DNA of 64,000 bases. Origin: Palaemon carinicauda (lineage: Eukaryota; Arthropoda; Malacostraca; Decapoda; Palaemonidae). This document shows, piece after piece, positions 11,691-24,264 of the stretch. The stretch lies in the NCBI RefSeq assembly GCF_036898095.1, contig NC_090725.1, forward strand, positions 319,954,091-320,018,090, in the 5' to 3' direction. The position numbers were made by a program, and so were the translations under genes. Below the pieces are notes generated by a model that did not search any database, had not been told where the DNA came from, and saw nothing but the letters and a program-made list of their open reading frames with translations. The stretch's first letter is position 1. The number at the start of each line of letters is the position of its first letter.

Positions 11691-12639
11691 TATTTCCATT
11701 CCTCACGTGGGTATTTTTCATATAGGAGCTACTTCGTCTGTTTTGATTGATACGAAGCATGTTCATGATATTGAACAATCTGAATAATTGTAAATGAACT
11801 ACATTATTTTGTTAGATCATAGTACTTCCTTTATGGTTAATGACTGGTTTTTGCGCACCGTGATAAATTTTGCTGATCTAACAAGTTTAAGTTGTTAGTA
11901 AGTGATTATATATGAAGGTTCTGTCCAGAAAGTTAAATCTCTCGGAGAATCTGTTGCTGGACACTTTAACAGAAGTCTTCTGAAGATTTTTCTAGGATCT
12001 CGTTGAAGGCTGATATTATTTCATCAGTTGACTATTGATGGTTTGATAAGTTGGAAATGCTAGAATTTTTAAAGAGTTAAAATTTTGTACAAAGTTCAAA
12101 GGTAGAAATGAATAGATTTTTAACGAGTTACAGTTTTCTGCAAAATTCAGAGGTTATCTATCGTCAAAATTGATTCCTAATCCAGGTCTGAAACATGATT
12201 TTGATTATATTTATTTCTCTTTTCATGATAGGTTTACTGTGCTTTCTTATATAGAAAAAATAGATCTCATTCGGAGACGTAATAATGATTTCACAGCTTT
12301 GCTTTCTTTAGATCTCATGTTTTCTGAATACTTCTAATTTGTCTCCTATTCAGTGAATAGTTAAAATTCTTTTTTGTTCTAATGGTTACCAGAGGAAAAT
12401 ATTGAAAAGTGAATCTGAATTTCAAATACTTCTTTATATATCCAGAGAATTAAGTGGTTTGATGAAACAATAGCAACCATTAACTACTTCTTAATAATGA
12501 TCATAATTTTCCACGTTGGTTTCCAGGAATAATTCATCCTAAGGACACCGTTATATCTGTTTTTCTTCTTTGGGATTCTTATTATTAGATGTAAACATTT
12601 CAAAAGAAATTATGTAAATGGTTATGATCTCATATCAAT
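11691..12639. other. AT-rich stretch, no certain feature
   Basis: No intact gene. Possibly the upstream part of the LINE relic that follows, since broken peptide words continue through it, but I cannot support an assignment. Confidence 0.4.
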
Positions 12640-13110
12640 TCTGACCATTTTCCTTTATACTTATGTATACAAAGTTTTATAAAGCTTTTCTAGGTTTCAG
12701 GAATATGCTCGCCTTTAAGGATATTTTTATTCCATTCCAGCTGACAGTTGATAGGGCCAGTTTGATTTCAAGAGATTTAAATTCTCTCCTTGCGCTTTTT
12801 TAAAGGGGCAATACTGCCTTTACCGTAAATCATGATATCCTGTGTATGCTCTTTGGTCTGCTGAGTTACTTTGGACATTCCTTGCTGTATAGAGTTGTTT
12901 GTTAACTTTCTTTGTTTACAAATATTTCAAATTATTCTGTTTTAGAGCTATATTTTCCTTCTCTTCCGGTATAAAGGGCTTTATTTATTATTCATTTTTT
13001 TTTCTGGCACTTTCTGTTTTAAAAGGTCTTGCTGGGTTTCCCTTGTTTTATGATTTTTCTCTGGATGAACATTGGCTATTCGGTAATGCCTTAATTTACT
13101 AGTGTTTGTG
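12640..13110 (+). pseudogene. Possible highly degenerate LINE RT relic (LINE-B related)
   Basis: Joined readings over several frames recall the RT palm of LINE-B at 51335-51720: FRNMLAFKD (compare FRKGLGACD), AFTVNHDILCMLFGLL (compare AFDRVNHEALVFKLKQL), then VLKGLAGFPLFYDF (compare VISGVPQGSVLGPLLF) and HWLFGNALIY (compare MWFGLENKLVAY). Order and spacing agree, but there are many stops and the ADD motif is not recognisable. Weak; a profile search would be needed to confirm it. Confidence 0.35.
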
Positions 13111-13503
13111 ATTTATTTAAAACTTCTTCCTTAACAATGCTTGTCCTATGGAGTTATTTCAGGAATTCGGTAGCTTTGAATTATGGAGAAATTCAGTCTC
13201 TCTCCGATTTTTTAGGTTATTTTGGATACTCATCAATCTGTGTAGTAATCTTAGAATTATATATCTTTGGAGTTTTCAGAGTTGTTTCTTGATTCAATAA
13301 GCTATCATGGTCACTTATTTGATTTCCCAATTTTGAATATTCCCTCCTTTTCAGAATCTCTTTGTAGCACACACTGATTTACTCAGGCCACACTTTGTCT
13401 ATAAAGTTATTTGGGCCTTCTTCCTTTGTTCAATTAGTTATTTATGACATATCTTTGTCTTGGAAGTTTTTCTGGATACTTGCGTCTTTAGTCTATCTAT
13501 TTA
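13111..13503. other. Non-coding, nothing recognised
   Basis: T-rich sequence without recognisable motif; may be the decayed 3' part of the preceding LINE relic. Confidence 0.4.
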
Positions 13504-13504
13504 C

Positions 13505-13626
13505 CAAAGAACTTCCCCCAAATTTGTGGCGTAGCTGACATCAAACAAGGAACAAAAGGGGACCCTTCCTCTTTCCACTCCTCCCAGCCTGACGAAGGAT
13601 TCAGCCGAGTTTGGCAGGTACTGCTT
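13505..13626 (-). repeat. Degenerate 3'-end copy of LINE-A
   Basis: ACTTCCCCCAAATTTGTGGC, then GACATCAAACAAGGAACAAA and CTCCTCCCAGCCTGACGAAG align with 27737-27860 in the same orientation. More diverged than the copies at 10.5 kb and 19.6 kb. Confidence 0.72.
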
Positions 13627-13629
13627 TAG

Positions 13630-14410
13630 TGTCATTTAAAATACTTCTAGGGGAAGCCCTATGCATTCATTGGATGATGAAATGATCTATAAGTTATGTA
13701 GAGCATTATATTGCCTATGTAACAATTTACAGCAATCCTGTGTGTATGGAGTTCTCCGCTACACACCTTGGTCTAAGGAGCTATGGATAGCTTATTTCAT
13801 ATCACTCGTTTCTTGGTTTCTTGTTTCTTTCTTCCAGTGACTTGTTCTGAAAAGTTTCAACTTTTTTTTGTCATTTTAGACTCTGAGATTTATGATCTAA
13901 TTGGAAAATCTTTGAAATTCGTGCATTTAAGATTTATATACTATTCCACTTTTCCAATAATTTATCCTATCTTTTATTTTGGAGGTATATTTTAAAGAGA
14001 ACTTCTTCATTAATAGAATTCAAGGTATGTTGCTTATATTTAGCACCTGAAGTTTTTCTTTCTGAGTTATCTATCAAACGATCATAGAATCTGGCAAAGG
14101 ATTTGTTTAATCTTCTTTGGTTCCTTAAATAAGAGAATATTAAAAATATAATATTTTAGAAATTTCACCCGTTCACAATAATTAGCTTTTGCTTTCCTTC
14201 TATCGAAAATAACGTATTCCATGTTTACAATTCGATTTTCTAAAAATGAAAACAAATAAGAATATTTCTTTTGATTTATATGTTAAAGATAAAGAATAGT
14301 AAGGTATCTTTTATTTCTTGTTTTTTGTGTAAATAATTATAAAATATCAGTCAGATTTCGTCCCATTACCCAAAGTCCTTCGATCTATTGTATTGCTTTG
14401 CAACAGATGG
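13630..14410. other. AT-rich non-coding stretch
   Basis: Only short open frames (for example 13783-13995, hydrophobic, no domain). Nothing recognised. Confidence 0.5.
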
Positions 14411-14411
14411 C

Positions 14412-14412
<1 letters not shown>

Positions 14413-14482
<70 letters not shown>
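14413..14482. repeat. (CT)n microsatellite
   Basis: Uninterrupted TC/CT dinucleotide run of about 70 bp, the first of several similar tracts in the window. Confidence 0.98.
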
Positions 14483-14485
<3 letters not shown>

Positions 14486-14739
14486 ATCTTCGTTCCTTCT
14501 GCGAGAAATTGAGAAAATTAAAGTTAGTAAAACGTAATGGAGAGTCTTGGTAATGAAACTTACAGATTAAATTGTAAAGGAAGTAATACAATCTAGGTGA
14601 ATGAAGTTATATTGAACTAGATTATGAAACATTGATTGGATAGACTCAAGATCAAAGGATTTAATTTATTGAAAGGCTAGATACAAAATCAAATATATTA
14701 TCTCCGTAGGGGATGTAATAACATCAGTTAAGGCATTGC

Positions 14740-16935
14740 TTGATGGTCTTTGCAGCTTTCCTTCTGATCATACCTGCACGTGTGCGTTCCTTGTGACCTT
14801 ATGTGCAATTGCATGTTCCCCCTGACCCTACCTGCTCTTGCCAGTTCCTTTTGACCTTTGCACTTGCATGGTCCTTCTAACAATACATGCATTTGAACAT
14901 AGCTTTGAACATGACTGTAACTGAACCTCCAAATGCCTTCTGATTCTACCTGCACCGACACGTGCCTTCTGACAATAGCAGCATTTGCACATACCTACTG
15001 ATCATAGCAGCACTTACACATACCTACCTACCCTAGCTGCACTTACACATTCCTTCTGAACCTACCTACACTTGCACGTTTCTTCTGACCCTAACTGCAC
15101 TGGCGCATTCCTTCTGACTCTACCTACACATACTCGATCCTTCTGACCCAACTTGCACATACACATTCCTTCTGACTCTACCTACACTTGGACGTTCCGT
15201 TCCCTGACCTTACCTGCACTTGCTCGTTCCTTCTGACCTTACCTGCACTTGCACATTTCGTCTGACCTTACCTGCACTTGCATATTCCTTCCGACCCTGG
15301 CTAGACTTTCATGTTCCTTCTGACACTACTTGCACTTGGACGTTTCATCTGACCCGACTTGCATTTGCATGTTCCTTCTGACCCTACTTGCACTTACACA
15401 TTACATCCTACCCTACTTGTACTTGCACGTTCTTTGTTACCCTACCTACACTTGCACGTTCCTTGTGACCCTACCTGCACTTGCATGTCCCTTCTGACCC
15501 TATCTGTACTTTTCACGTTCCTTGGGACCCTACCTACACTTCCCCATTCCTTCTATCCTACCCGAACTTGCACGTTCCTTCTGACCCTACCTTCAATTAT
15601 ATCTTCCATGTGACTGTTCTTGCACTTGGACGTCCCTTGAAACCCTGCCTGCTCTTGGACGTTCCTTGTGACCACCTACACTTGCACTTGTGACGTTCCT
15701 TGCATGTGACCCCTACCTTACACTTCCCCATTCCTTCTATCCTACCCGAACTTGCACGTTCCTTTGACCCTACCTTCAATTATATCTTCCATGTGACTGT
15801 TCTTGCACTTGGACGTCCCTTGAAACCCTGCCTGCTCTTGGACGTTCCTTGTGACCATACCTGCACTTGTACGTTCCTTGTGACCATACCTGCACTTCCC
15901 CATTCCTTCTATCCTACCCGAACTTGCACGTTCCTTCTGACCCTACCTGCAATTATACCCGCCATGTGACCCTTCTTGCACTTGGACGTTCCTTATAACC
16001 CTGCTTGCACTTGGACGTTCCTTGTGACCATACCTGCACTTGTACGTTCCTTGTGACCATACCTGCACTTGTACGTTCCTTGTGACCCTTATTGCACTTG
16101 CACGTACCTTCTAACCCTGCATACACTTCCACATTCCTTCTGACCCTAACTGCACTTTCACATTCCTTGTTACCCTGCCTACACTTGCACGTTCCTTGTG
16201 ACCTTACCTGCACTTGCATGTCCCTTCTGACCCTATCTGTACTTTTCACGTTCCTTGTGACCCTACCTACACTTCCCCATTCCTTCTATCCTACCCGAAC
16301 TTGCACGTTCCTTCTGACCCTACCTGCAATTATATCTTCCATGTGACCCTTCTTGCACTTGGACGTCCCTTGTAACCCTGCCTGCACTTGGACGTTCCTT
16401 GTGACCATACCTGCACTTGGATGTTCCTTGTGACCATACCTGCACTTGTACGTTCCTTGTGACCATACCTGCACTTGTACATTCCTTGTAACCCTTATTG
16501 CACTTACACGTTCCTTCTAACCCTACATACACTTCCACATTCCTTCTGACCCTACCTGCACTTGCACATTCCTTGTGACCCTACCTGCACTTGCACATTC
16601 CTTCTGACCTACCTGTACTTGCACGTTCCATTCTGACCACCTTCTTGCACGTTCCTTTGACCCTAGCACTTCAACGTTCTTCTAACCTACCTCTCTTCCA
16701 TATTCCTTCTGACCCTACCTGCACTTCCATATTCCTTCTGACCCTACCTGCACTTCCATATTCCTTCTGACCCTACCTGCACTTCCATATTCCTTCTGAC
16801 CCTACCTGCACTTCCATATTCCTTGTGACCCTACCTGCACTTCCATATTCCTTGTGAACCTACCTGCACTTCCATATTCCTTATGACCCTACCTGCCTTT
16901 GCACGTTTCTTTTAACCCTACCTACACTTGTTTTA
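14740..16935. repeat. 29-bp minisatellite with higher-order duplications
   Basis: About 2.2 kb of tandem repeats of a unit like ATTCCTTCTGACCCTACCTG plus CACTTGCAC. The period is exactly 29 bp in the homogeneous block 16701-16880, where successive TATTCCTTCTG words start at 16701 and 16730. About 75 units in all. The left end (14740-15060) is more diverged. A composite segment containing CCCCATTCCTTCTATCCTAC recurs at 15542, 15726, 15898 and 16275, showing higher-order duplication. Because 29 is not a multiple of 3, the open frames here are by-products of stop-poor repeats, not genes. Confidence 0.95.
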
Positions 16936-17120
16936 TGTCCTTTAACTTTTAGCTCCATTCCCAACGATTACCTTCCTATTTTCTGTTCAATCTCTTAACG
17001 GTTACTATAGTGTAACTACATGGGTATCCCTCAGTCGCAGTTGGGCACGGAATGGCCCTGCAGGCCAAAGTGCTGAATTTTGTAGGCAAAATTCCTCAGT
17101 ATTACCCAATCCTAAATGTA
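16936..17120 (+). repeat. Possible dispersed repeat, distantly like 20890-21085
   Basis: GGCACGGAATGGCCCTGCAG then GCCAAAGTGCTGAATT recalls GGTGCTGAATGGACTTATAG and GGTCAAAGCG at about 21020-21055, with both preceded by a CTCCATTTC-like pyrimidine stretch. Probably two decayed copies of one element; only eye alignment. Confidence 0.4.
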
Positions 17121-17812
17121 TTATGAACTAGAGATGATTGGCAGTGTGGAACACTATTGGTGATCAAAATAACAAGCTACAGTATATAGGTTAATGGGAG
17201 TATGAAATATATGTACGTATAAGAGAGATAAAGAATGAAGTAGAGTCTAGTTAGCTCATTAGATTTTTGTGAATGGAAATTTTAAAGGTTATGAGCTCAG
17301 AGTGATGTTATGGATTTAAACGGAACAAATATTTGTGATAGTGGTCTTAATGTTTTGGTGAATAGAAATAGCAGTAACCTATGACAGGTATTAAGGTCAC
17401 CTGCTAAACTTTTTGTTGTTTATTTATGAATCTATCATTGTATAGCTATTGTAGTAAATAAAAGAATATAAAAGGTTTGACCGTTGACTGATATTAGAAA
17501 GTCTCTCTCGCTATATAGTAGTTTTAGAAGGTAACCTCAGCAACCAGCTGATTGCTGGAAAAGCTTCTACAGTAATTTCAAAGTTAGATGAAAATTTTAA
17601 TCTCTTAAGCCAATAAAAATTAGTGTAGAGAAATTCTGTTAAGCTAATGGGAGGGAGAAGAATTTTAAATTATATGGTTGTGTAGATGAATGTACAGTAT
17701 ATTTGTGACTAGGTATAAAATATACGGGATATAAAATAGATGCATTTAAAACTGCACTCCAGTCTAAGGAAGTTCCTTTAATTTCCAGGTAGTATAAATA
17801 ATCTAGATATAG
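17121..17812. other. Non-coding, nothing recognised
   Basis: AT-rich sequence with no supported feature. Confidence 0.5.
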
Positions 17813-17816
17813 TCTC

Positions 17817-17889
<73 letters not shown>
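17813..17889. repeat. (CT)n microsatellite
   Basis: About 77 bp of TC/CT repeat with one G interruption near the left end. Confidence 0.97.
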
Positions 17890-17891
<2 letters not shown>

Positions 17892-19587
17892 GCTACATCA
17901 ATATACCTTGAAGAATAACATGCTAATTATTAAAAGTAAAGGGAGATTTTGTTTACATATTTCAATAATGTTTATTTACGAAGAAGTTCTCTTTTATTTT
18001 AAGTTAATGTTAACCTCTAATTTCAACCTGGTGTTCACATCTAATTTCAGATCTCCCACTCCCCATCCTTGATCCTTCCTTATCCCAATTTGGAAATGTT
18101 TAAAAAAACTACTCTCGCCTCATATGGCTGATGAGTCTTCCTCTGCCCCCTTCCTCTTTGAGCATCAGCTTTTGCCTTTTTATTCCTCACCATAAAATGG
18201 GCTAAAAGGTCCATGAGATAGTTCCTGATCTTAACTAGGGTAACCACTTGTTCATTTAGACTGTTATTTTATTCCCCATGTACAAAACTTGTTCATTCTT
18301 TTACTGGTGTTTTGAGAGCTGTAGCTCAACGTGTTAACTTGAATATATTGTACTTGTCAAAGGCTAACATCTTGTTTTGGTAAACGTGTTGGACTTTAGT
18401 CTGCTTATTAATCCAGCTGTATTGTCAGTGCAGATTTTATCCTGACAGCTAAAGTTATGGAAATTACGGTTGTGTTATACCATTATTGACTTGTTCAGAA
18501 GCCTCAAATTCTTTAAGTTTGTAATAGTCTATCAGATTTAAGAATATGGTATAAATGTTTAAGAAACTTGCATTGTAGAAAGATATAATGTCAAATGTAC
18601 AGGTTTTGTTCCATCATTTTCATTTCTAGCAAAGATGTATGCACTTGTGTCGATGACATATATATCAAATTTTTTATGATCTGTGTAATGTAAGTAGTGG
18701 GAAGTCTATGTAATGTAAAAGGATTGTGATTCAACGTGCTCCAGACATGTTTATCCTCTTTTTGAAGTTAATGTGTAATTGATGGTAACTGTTATTTCCA
18801 AAACAAATTCATAAAAACTTCATATTCAGATATAATTGAAATGTTAAAGATTAAAGATAAATTTACTTAACATAAGTGTATCAAGGAAATTAGTAAGTGG
18901 TAATTTTGAAGTCTTGCATTTCAGAGCTTTCTATTATGGCGAGATACCTGGGCTCTTTGAAAAGGTGCACAGCTCAGTTCATAAATTCCATTTTGTTTCT
19001 TGTCTCGTGTCGTTTGTGCCCACGACATAAAGGAGGGATAAATAACACTAGAACCATTTTTACATGAATTGTGTAATAAGTTCTTGAATATCATGTCGTT
19101 GTTGTGAAAGCTGTCCAGATTTGTGAATGTGTGTCTGTGTGAAAACTGATTTGGTATGAAGAATAGGCTTATAAATCGTTTACTAATGATATCGTCAGGT
19201 TTTTGTGTTTCAAGTGGGACGTTTCCTGGATTTATGGCCAAGATTTCTTTTATTTCCTTACATTATTGGGTAGGGTTTTTTTTTTTTTTTTTTTTTTTGC
19301 GGTACTGTTACGCAAAAATAGTCATGTCTTTCAACAGTATCTTCCTTTGAGGAAAATTCGTAACATTGTAAGAGAGTATTGGGCATTTTACCCTTGCAAA
19401 ATTCACAAGAATTGGAATATCATACTCGATAGTTTTTTTTTAATTCCCTAAACATAATTCATTCATTATCCACCTTACCCTTTTTTAATCTCCTAAAAAA
19501 TCCAAATTCCCTAAATGTAAGTAATTCATAATCCGCTTTACTCCTTTTTCATTCTCTTAACTATTTTTAGCGTTAGACATTTTGAGA
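17890..19587. other. Non-coding stretch
   Basis: AT-rich; includes a T-run at 19276-19300. A 106-codon minus frame at 18921-19241 has no recognisable domain and no supporting context. Confidence 0.5.
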
Positions 19588-19832
19588 GCCTTAGATGACC
19601 GCGGAGGTAGCAGCAGTAGGGGACTCAGCAGTATGAAGCTTCATCTGTGGTGGAAATGTGGGAGGTTGGGCTGTGGCACCCTAGCAGTACCAGCTGAACT
19701 CGGCTGAGTCCCTGGTTAGGCTGGAGGAACGTAGAGAGTAGAGGTCCCCTTTTTTGTTTTGTTTCTTCTTGTTGTCGGCTACCCCCCAAAATTGGGGGAA
19801 GTGCCTTAGGTATATGTATGTATGTATTAAAA
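19588..19832 (+). repeat. 5'-truncated LINE-A 3' end copy
   Basis: About 245 bp matching the reverse complement of 27722-27965: GCCTTAGATGACCGCGGAGG, TATGAAGCTTCATCTGTGGT, AACTCGGCTGAGTCCCTGGT, then ATTGGGGGAAGTGCCTTAGG, ending in a TATG tandem (TATATGTATGTATGTATT). The longest of the truncated copies and well preserved. Confidence 0.85.
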
Positions 19833-20160
19833 TATTCAGATTAATAGATTATACATTTGGATTAACACCTGACCTTTTTCTCTTTAACAATTGTAACTTA
19901 TATTCGTTTGTGTGATTGCCAGGCCTTTTGCCCAGCTTTACTTTCAATTCATGTGATAATTGGTATCAATTTACCGTATTTTAAACCAGCTTGAACTTTA
20001 TGATAGGAACTGTAATGGTTAAAAGGCTTCACATTCAAAACATTGATAGTTATCAAAGTAATAACAAACCTAAATCATTATTCGTAATGAGGAATTTACC
20101 AATTATCATATTGGAATAGGGTGCTATTTGAAATGATATCGACTAATATTGGATGTTAAG
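19833..20160. other. Non-coding, nothing recognised
   Basis: AT-rich sequence with no supported feature. Confidence 0.5.
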
Positions 20161-20162
20161 TG

Positions 20163-20405
20163 TTTCGAAGTATCCACTACTGACCTAATTATTTATGTAC
20201 CCACACCTTTAAGTCATACCACTGGTTTAGTTATTTGCCCCAAAGGGATCATCAGGGCACAATTAAAAATATTACCGTTCATTATAAAATTTATTAGTTT
20301 CGATGTGTCTTAAGTACGCACTGCTGACCTTTCAAGTAATTATTTCTTAGCCCACACCCTTAAAAGGTACCATTAGTTTAATTACTTGCCCTTGAGGGGC
20401 TATCA
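20163..20405. repeat. Imperfect local tandem duplication (about 140-bp period)
   Basis: 20163-20262 (TTTCGAAGTATCCACTACTG, then CCCACACCTTTAAGTCATAC and GATCATCAGGG) is echoed at 20302-20405 (ACGCACTGCTGACC, CCCACACCCTTAAAAGGTAC, GGCTATCAGAGG). Diverged, non-coding. Confidence 0.6.
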
Positions 20406-20591
20406 GAGGTCCCTGGGGCTAGAAGAGTTTGAATATTAAATTGAGAATTATAAGATCAGATTATAAATCATTGTTGTAACTATAAAAGGAATGAAAACAA
20501 AATATGGGAAATTGGATATTGCATAACCTAGGTACCTTAATATTACTTATTTTGTTCTACGACTCAGCGAAATAGGGTAACTCACACCTCA

Positions 20592-20594
<3 letters not shown>

Positions 20595-20671
<77 letters not shown>
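20595..20671. repeat. (CT)n microsatellite
   Basis: About 77 bp uninterrupted CT run. Confidence 0.98.
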
Positions 20672-20674
<3 letters not shown>

Positions 20675-20741
20675 CGATTTCATATTGTTTCCTTTCTTGA
20701 CAGGATTTAATGCAAGTCAATTCCTCTGACTTGGGGGAACA

Positions 20742-20743
<2 letters not shown>

Positions 20744-20799
<56 letters not shown>
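20744..20799. repeat. (CT)n microsatellite
   Basis: Second CT run 72 bp downstream of the previous one. A 61-codon plus frame crossing it translates as Ser-Leu repeats and is an artefact of the dinucleotide. Confidence 0.98.
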
Positions 20800-20803
<4 letters not shown>

Positions 20804-20889
20804 CAGAAGAGGGTAGTGCCATCAGTGCACCTCACATGATTTTCTGTAGGCGTTACTTAACTATCCTGACAGTGTTCCTTCAGGACGTA

Positions 20890-21085
20890 CCGTAGTTGTC
20901 CTAGCTCCACAGCCTTTAACTTTACCTCCATTTCTCCTGTCGTCTTTCTTCCTTCTTGCCTTCAAAATTCTTGAAAACTTTGTTTCAAAGTGTATCAGTA
21001 TGATTTTCCCCGGTTGCACTTAGGTGCTGAATGGACTTATAGGTCAAAGCGTTTGCTTATATTCCTAAATTCAATCCAATTCCCT
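20890..21085 (+). repeat. Possible dispersed repeat, see 16936-17120
   Basis: Contains GCACTTAGGTGCTGAATGGA and TATAGGTCAAAGCG, ending in CAATTCC. Resembles the repeat after the minisatellite. Confidence 0.4.
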
Positions 21086-22984
21086 TCTTAAAAAAAAAAG
21101 AAAAAAAAAAGTAATCACAGGATTCCCCGTCGAATATTTCTTTTTATTTCTTATTGGTAACATTATCAATCATTTTATTAAGCCCATTTTACTCTATGAT
21201 GTCTATCAATTGCACTTCGGTAAAGGAAAACTTTTAAAACCTAGGACATTTTTAACTAGTAAATTTTTACCCTTGATATTAGGGTCTGATTTATTTGTCA
21301 TGAGAATTTGCAAATATTGAATGTTGGGACTTTGTGCTATGAGAAATGTTATGACTTCCACTGCAGGGAAGGAGTGAATGGTGTGCTAAGTATTGAGTGA
21401 TTTGTGTGAGATTCTTATGGAGATGTTATGTTGTTGAATTGCTTTTTTTCCCTTCAATAGATCATGTGCCAATGTGGACAGGTGAAGTCAGGTTTCTTGT
21501 TAGTGGATTTTTAAGAAGTCAGACGACAGGAATTTTAGATACATCTATTCTATGTATATAAGTATGATTTAGGATTACAGGTTTATCATATAGATTTAGG
21601 GTGGGTTTTGCATTATAATTTACGTAGCGTAACATATGTAGAAATTTTATTTAACTATGTGAAAAGTGAGAAATATCTTCATTCCATTTAGCAGGTATAT
21701 CACCCAGTTTGTCAGCCCATTCTCGAGCTTCAAACTCGAGTTTCTTCGAAAATGTATTTGCCAAGAGTGTAGAATCATCAGCTTCAATAAGCTGAGCATA
21801 TAAAAAAGGTTATTTCAAGTTTTTTTTTTTTTTAAATAGTCCATTATCTTAAAAACGTATTACAGTAAAAAATCGCTTTTTACATAAAATAATGTTATAG
21901 ATTCTCTAAGATAACTATGTATTTAAGTTAGTTTATTTTTAAATGAATTTATATAAGACATCTTTTAAACCATTATTTTCTCTATTCTAAAATTTTGAAA
22001 TCCAATTTATTTTGTGATTTTCAGAAATATCTAAAGAGAAAATTTAAGTCTTCATACAGTCACTTAGAAGTAAATGACAGATTATATTTTTTTTTTTTTT
22101 TTTTTTTTTTCAAAGAGATTTGAGTTTGTTGCTTTGCTCTTCATAAATATATATTTTGGTAACAGTCATTAAGCTCTATAGAATTTATAATTCCTGGTTC
22201 TGGTTTTTTTTTGCTATTAGAAAAGTGAATCTAGATTTTTGTTTTAATTCTGAATTAAAATCCGGAATGAATTCATCATTATTCAGTGCCATTGTATAAC
22301 TTGAATAAACAATATACTGTGGCTAACAATCTTTAGTATTAAAAATCCAGTTCTATACGTTATATATTTAGAACATTTAGGAGTTTTCGAATATTTTATA
22401 ACGTGCCTCTTCCTCATTTTTTAAGTTTATAAGGCATATAAATGTGGATTTTTAATACCCCCAAAAATGCCATCACATTGGTGAATTGCTGGTTAGTATA
22501 GATAATTAAGTATTTCATAATCTAAAGGTATATTTACCTTCATTTGTGATTTTTTCTACAACCGCCTTACTTTCAAAAGCATTTGACAGCTCAGCGACGT
22601 TTGTGTTCCGAACAATACTCAAATCATATTTGTTAGTCAAAATCTCTTTTTCCGGTTTACATGAGAGAATATTCGAAAACGTAATGTCTGTCTGCCTCTT
22701 TTGTTTGATAACTTTAAAAATGTATTTAAAAATGAATTTCATGCTGAGTTAATCTAGAATCTTCAGGACAAAAAATCCAGAAAGCATATAATTATTAATA
22801 TTACTAAAAATAGCTTGATCATTACAATTTTGACCATAACTTATTGTTATATATTAACTTACACAGGACCAGCGTCAAATACGTCATAAATAATAAAGCA
22901 TCATCCTCTTTGATAATTAGCTGACGATACCTTGGTCAGGGAACATATGCTCGTGATAGTTTAGTAGGAGATTATAAGATGAGT
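21086..22984. other. AT-rich non-coding stretch
   Basis: No gene supported. Contains a T-run at 22088-22110 and a short frame pair around 22515-22752 without recognisable domain. Confidence 0.5.
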
Positions 22985-23815
22985 AAATTATGATTAATTA
23001 TAAGATGTTAATTTATTACGGGCTTGTATTCTGAGGTTAGTATACTATAGTAAGGAATAATAAGCTGAAGATAGTACAAAATGAGGATAGTATATAGTGG
23101 GGCTGATTTTATTTAATTCTATAGGTGTTTGAGACGTACTTATATTTATAGGATATTGTATATTTGGGAAGATATTGGTTATAATCTTAAGTTTGTTATA
23201 AAGGGTTATATGAACCTAATTAAAAGATAATGTACCTCAAAAAGTAGGTAAATATTCAATTAGAATAATATGTTTTATAACACTATCTCCTTGGGAAAAG
23301 AAAGTATTTTTATAAGGTTACTCTTTTCTAAATAATGTTATTAGCTTTATAAAGTGTGTCAGGTTTTTAGGGTTTGCATTTGAGAACTTTATTACACAGC
23401 TAAGGTATTATGAGTAGAGAATAGTATAGTATAAGGTGAGGAATGTAATTTAAATAATTATATGATAATAATAGTATATTAAGGGCTTTTATGCTGAGGA
23501 TAGTATACTATAGTAAGGAAGTATAAGCTGATGATAGTATTTAGTGGAGTTGACGTTAATTGTGTGTGTTTAAGACATATTTCTAGGATTATTGTATATT
23601 TTTGGCATATTGGTTTGTCATTACAAGTTATGAAACTTAATCTACCTCAAAGTGTAGGTAAATATTCAATTAGATTCATATTCATTAAATTATTTATCTG
23701 CATGTAAAAAGAAAGCAATTTTCATAAGGTTATTTTTTTTTTTTTTTTAAATAGTGTCGTTAGCGAAGTGTTTAAGGGTTTGCATTTGAGAACTTTATTA
23801 CACAGTTAAAGTGAT
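22985..23815. repeat. Old direct duplication, two copies of about 350-420 bp
   Basis: Copy 1 (about 22985-23405) and copy 2 (about 23462-23815) share a series of words in the same order: AGTATACTATAGTAAGGA, AGGTAAATATTCAATTAGA, CATAAGGTTA-like, and GGGTTTGCATTTGAGAACTT (23369 and 23776). Spacing shrinks from about 462 to 407 bp through small deletions in copy 2. Non-coding. Confidence 0.75.
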
Positions 23816-24264
23816 TTAGGTGTCCACGTGTAAGATGAATGCGTACTTCGGTCCGATCTGACTGTCTGCTGGGGGAAGTAGCAAGGATGGTCAGGGCAGT
23901 AGTCTTGCACGGCTCTTCTCTTTTACCCGACTCAATCATGTGCATGAAATGGGGCGAGACAGGGAGGCAACTTGGCATTTGTGAATCTTGTCTGCTTTTG
24001 AGTGGGCTTCAGGTGTCTGTAGTAATGGATCATTCTGAAATTGCATAAAAGGCTTGAAAATGACTAATATTAATTGAAGGTTTTTATTTGGGTTTCCAAT
24101 CTAGGATCATTAATTATTTTGTCTTGTTCAAGTAACTCCATAAACCCTGGAATCTGCATCATAAAAATCTAAATAATGAGATAAGTCTTTTACCATTCAA
24201 CTTCAGGAGAACTCCAAAATATTTCTGAACTCTTTAAATTACAATCCTGATATAATTATTTGTA

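Noticed and set aside
14728..14961. 77-codon minus-strand frame with KCKGQKELARAG-type words
   Set aside because: It lies in the diverged left end of the same minisatellite and has no independent support.
15359..16538. Overlapping open frames of 60-98 codons across the minisatellite on both strands
   Set aside because: They come from stop-poor 29-bp tandem repeats; the period shifts the frame at each unit and the peptides are only the repeat read in rotation.
20710..20895. 61-codon frame with a Ser-Leu repeat
   Set aside because: Direct translation of the CT microsatellite.
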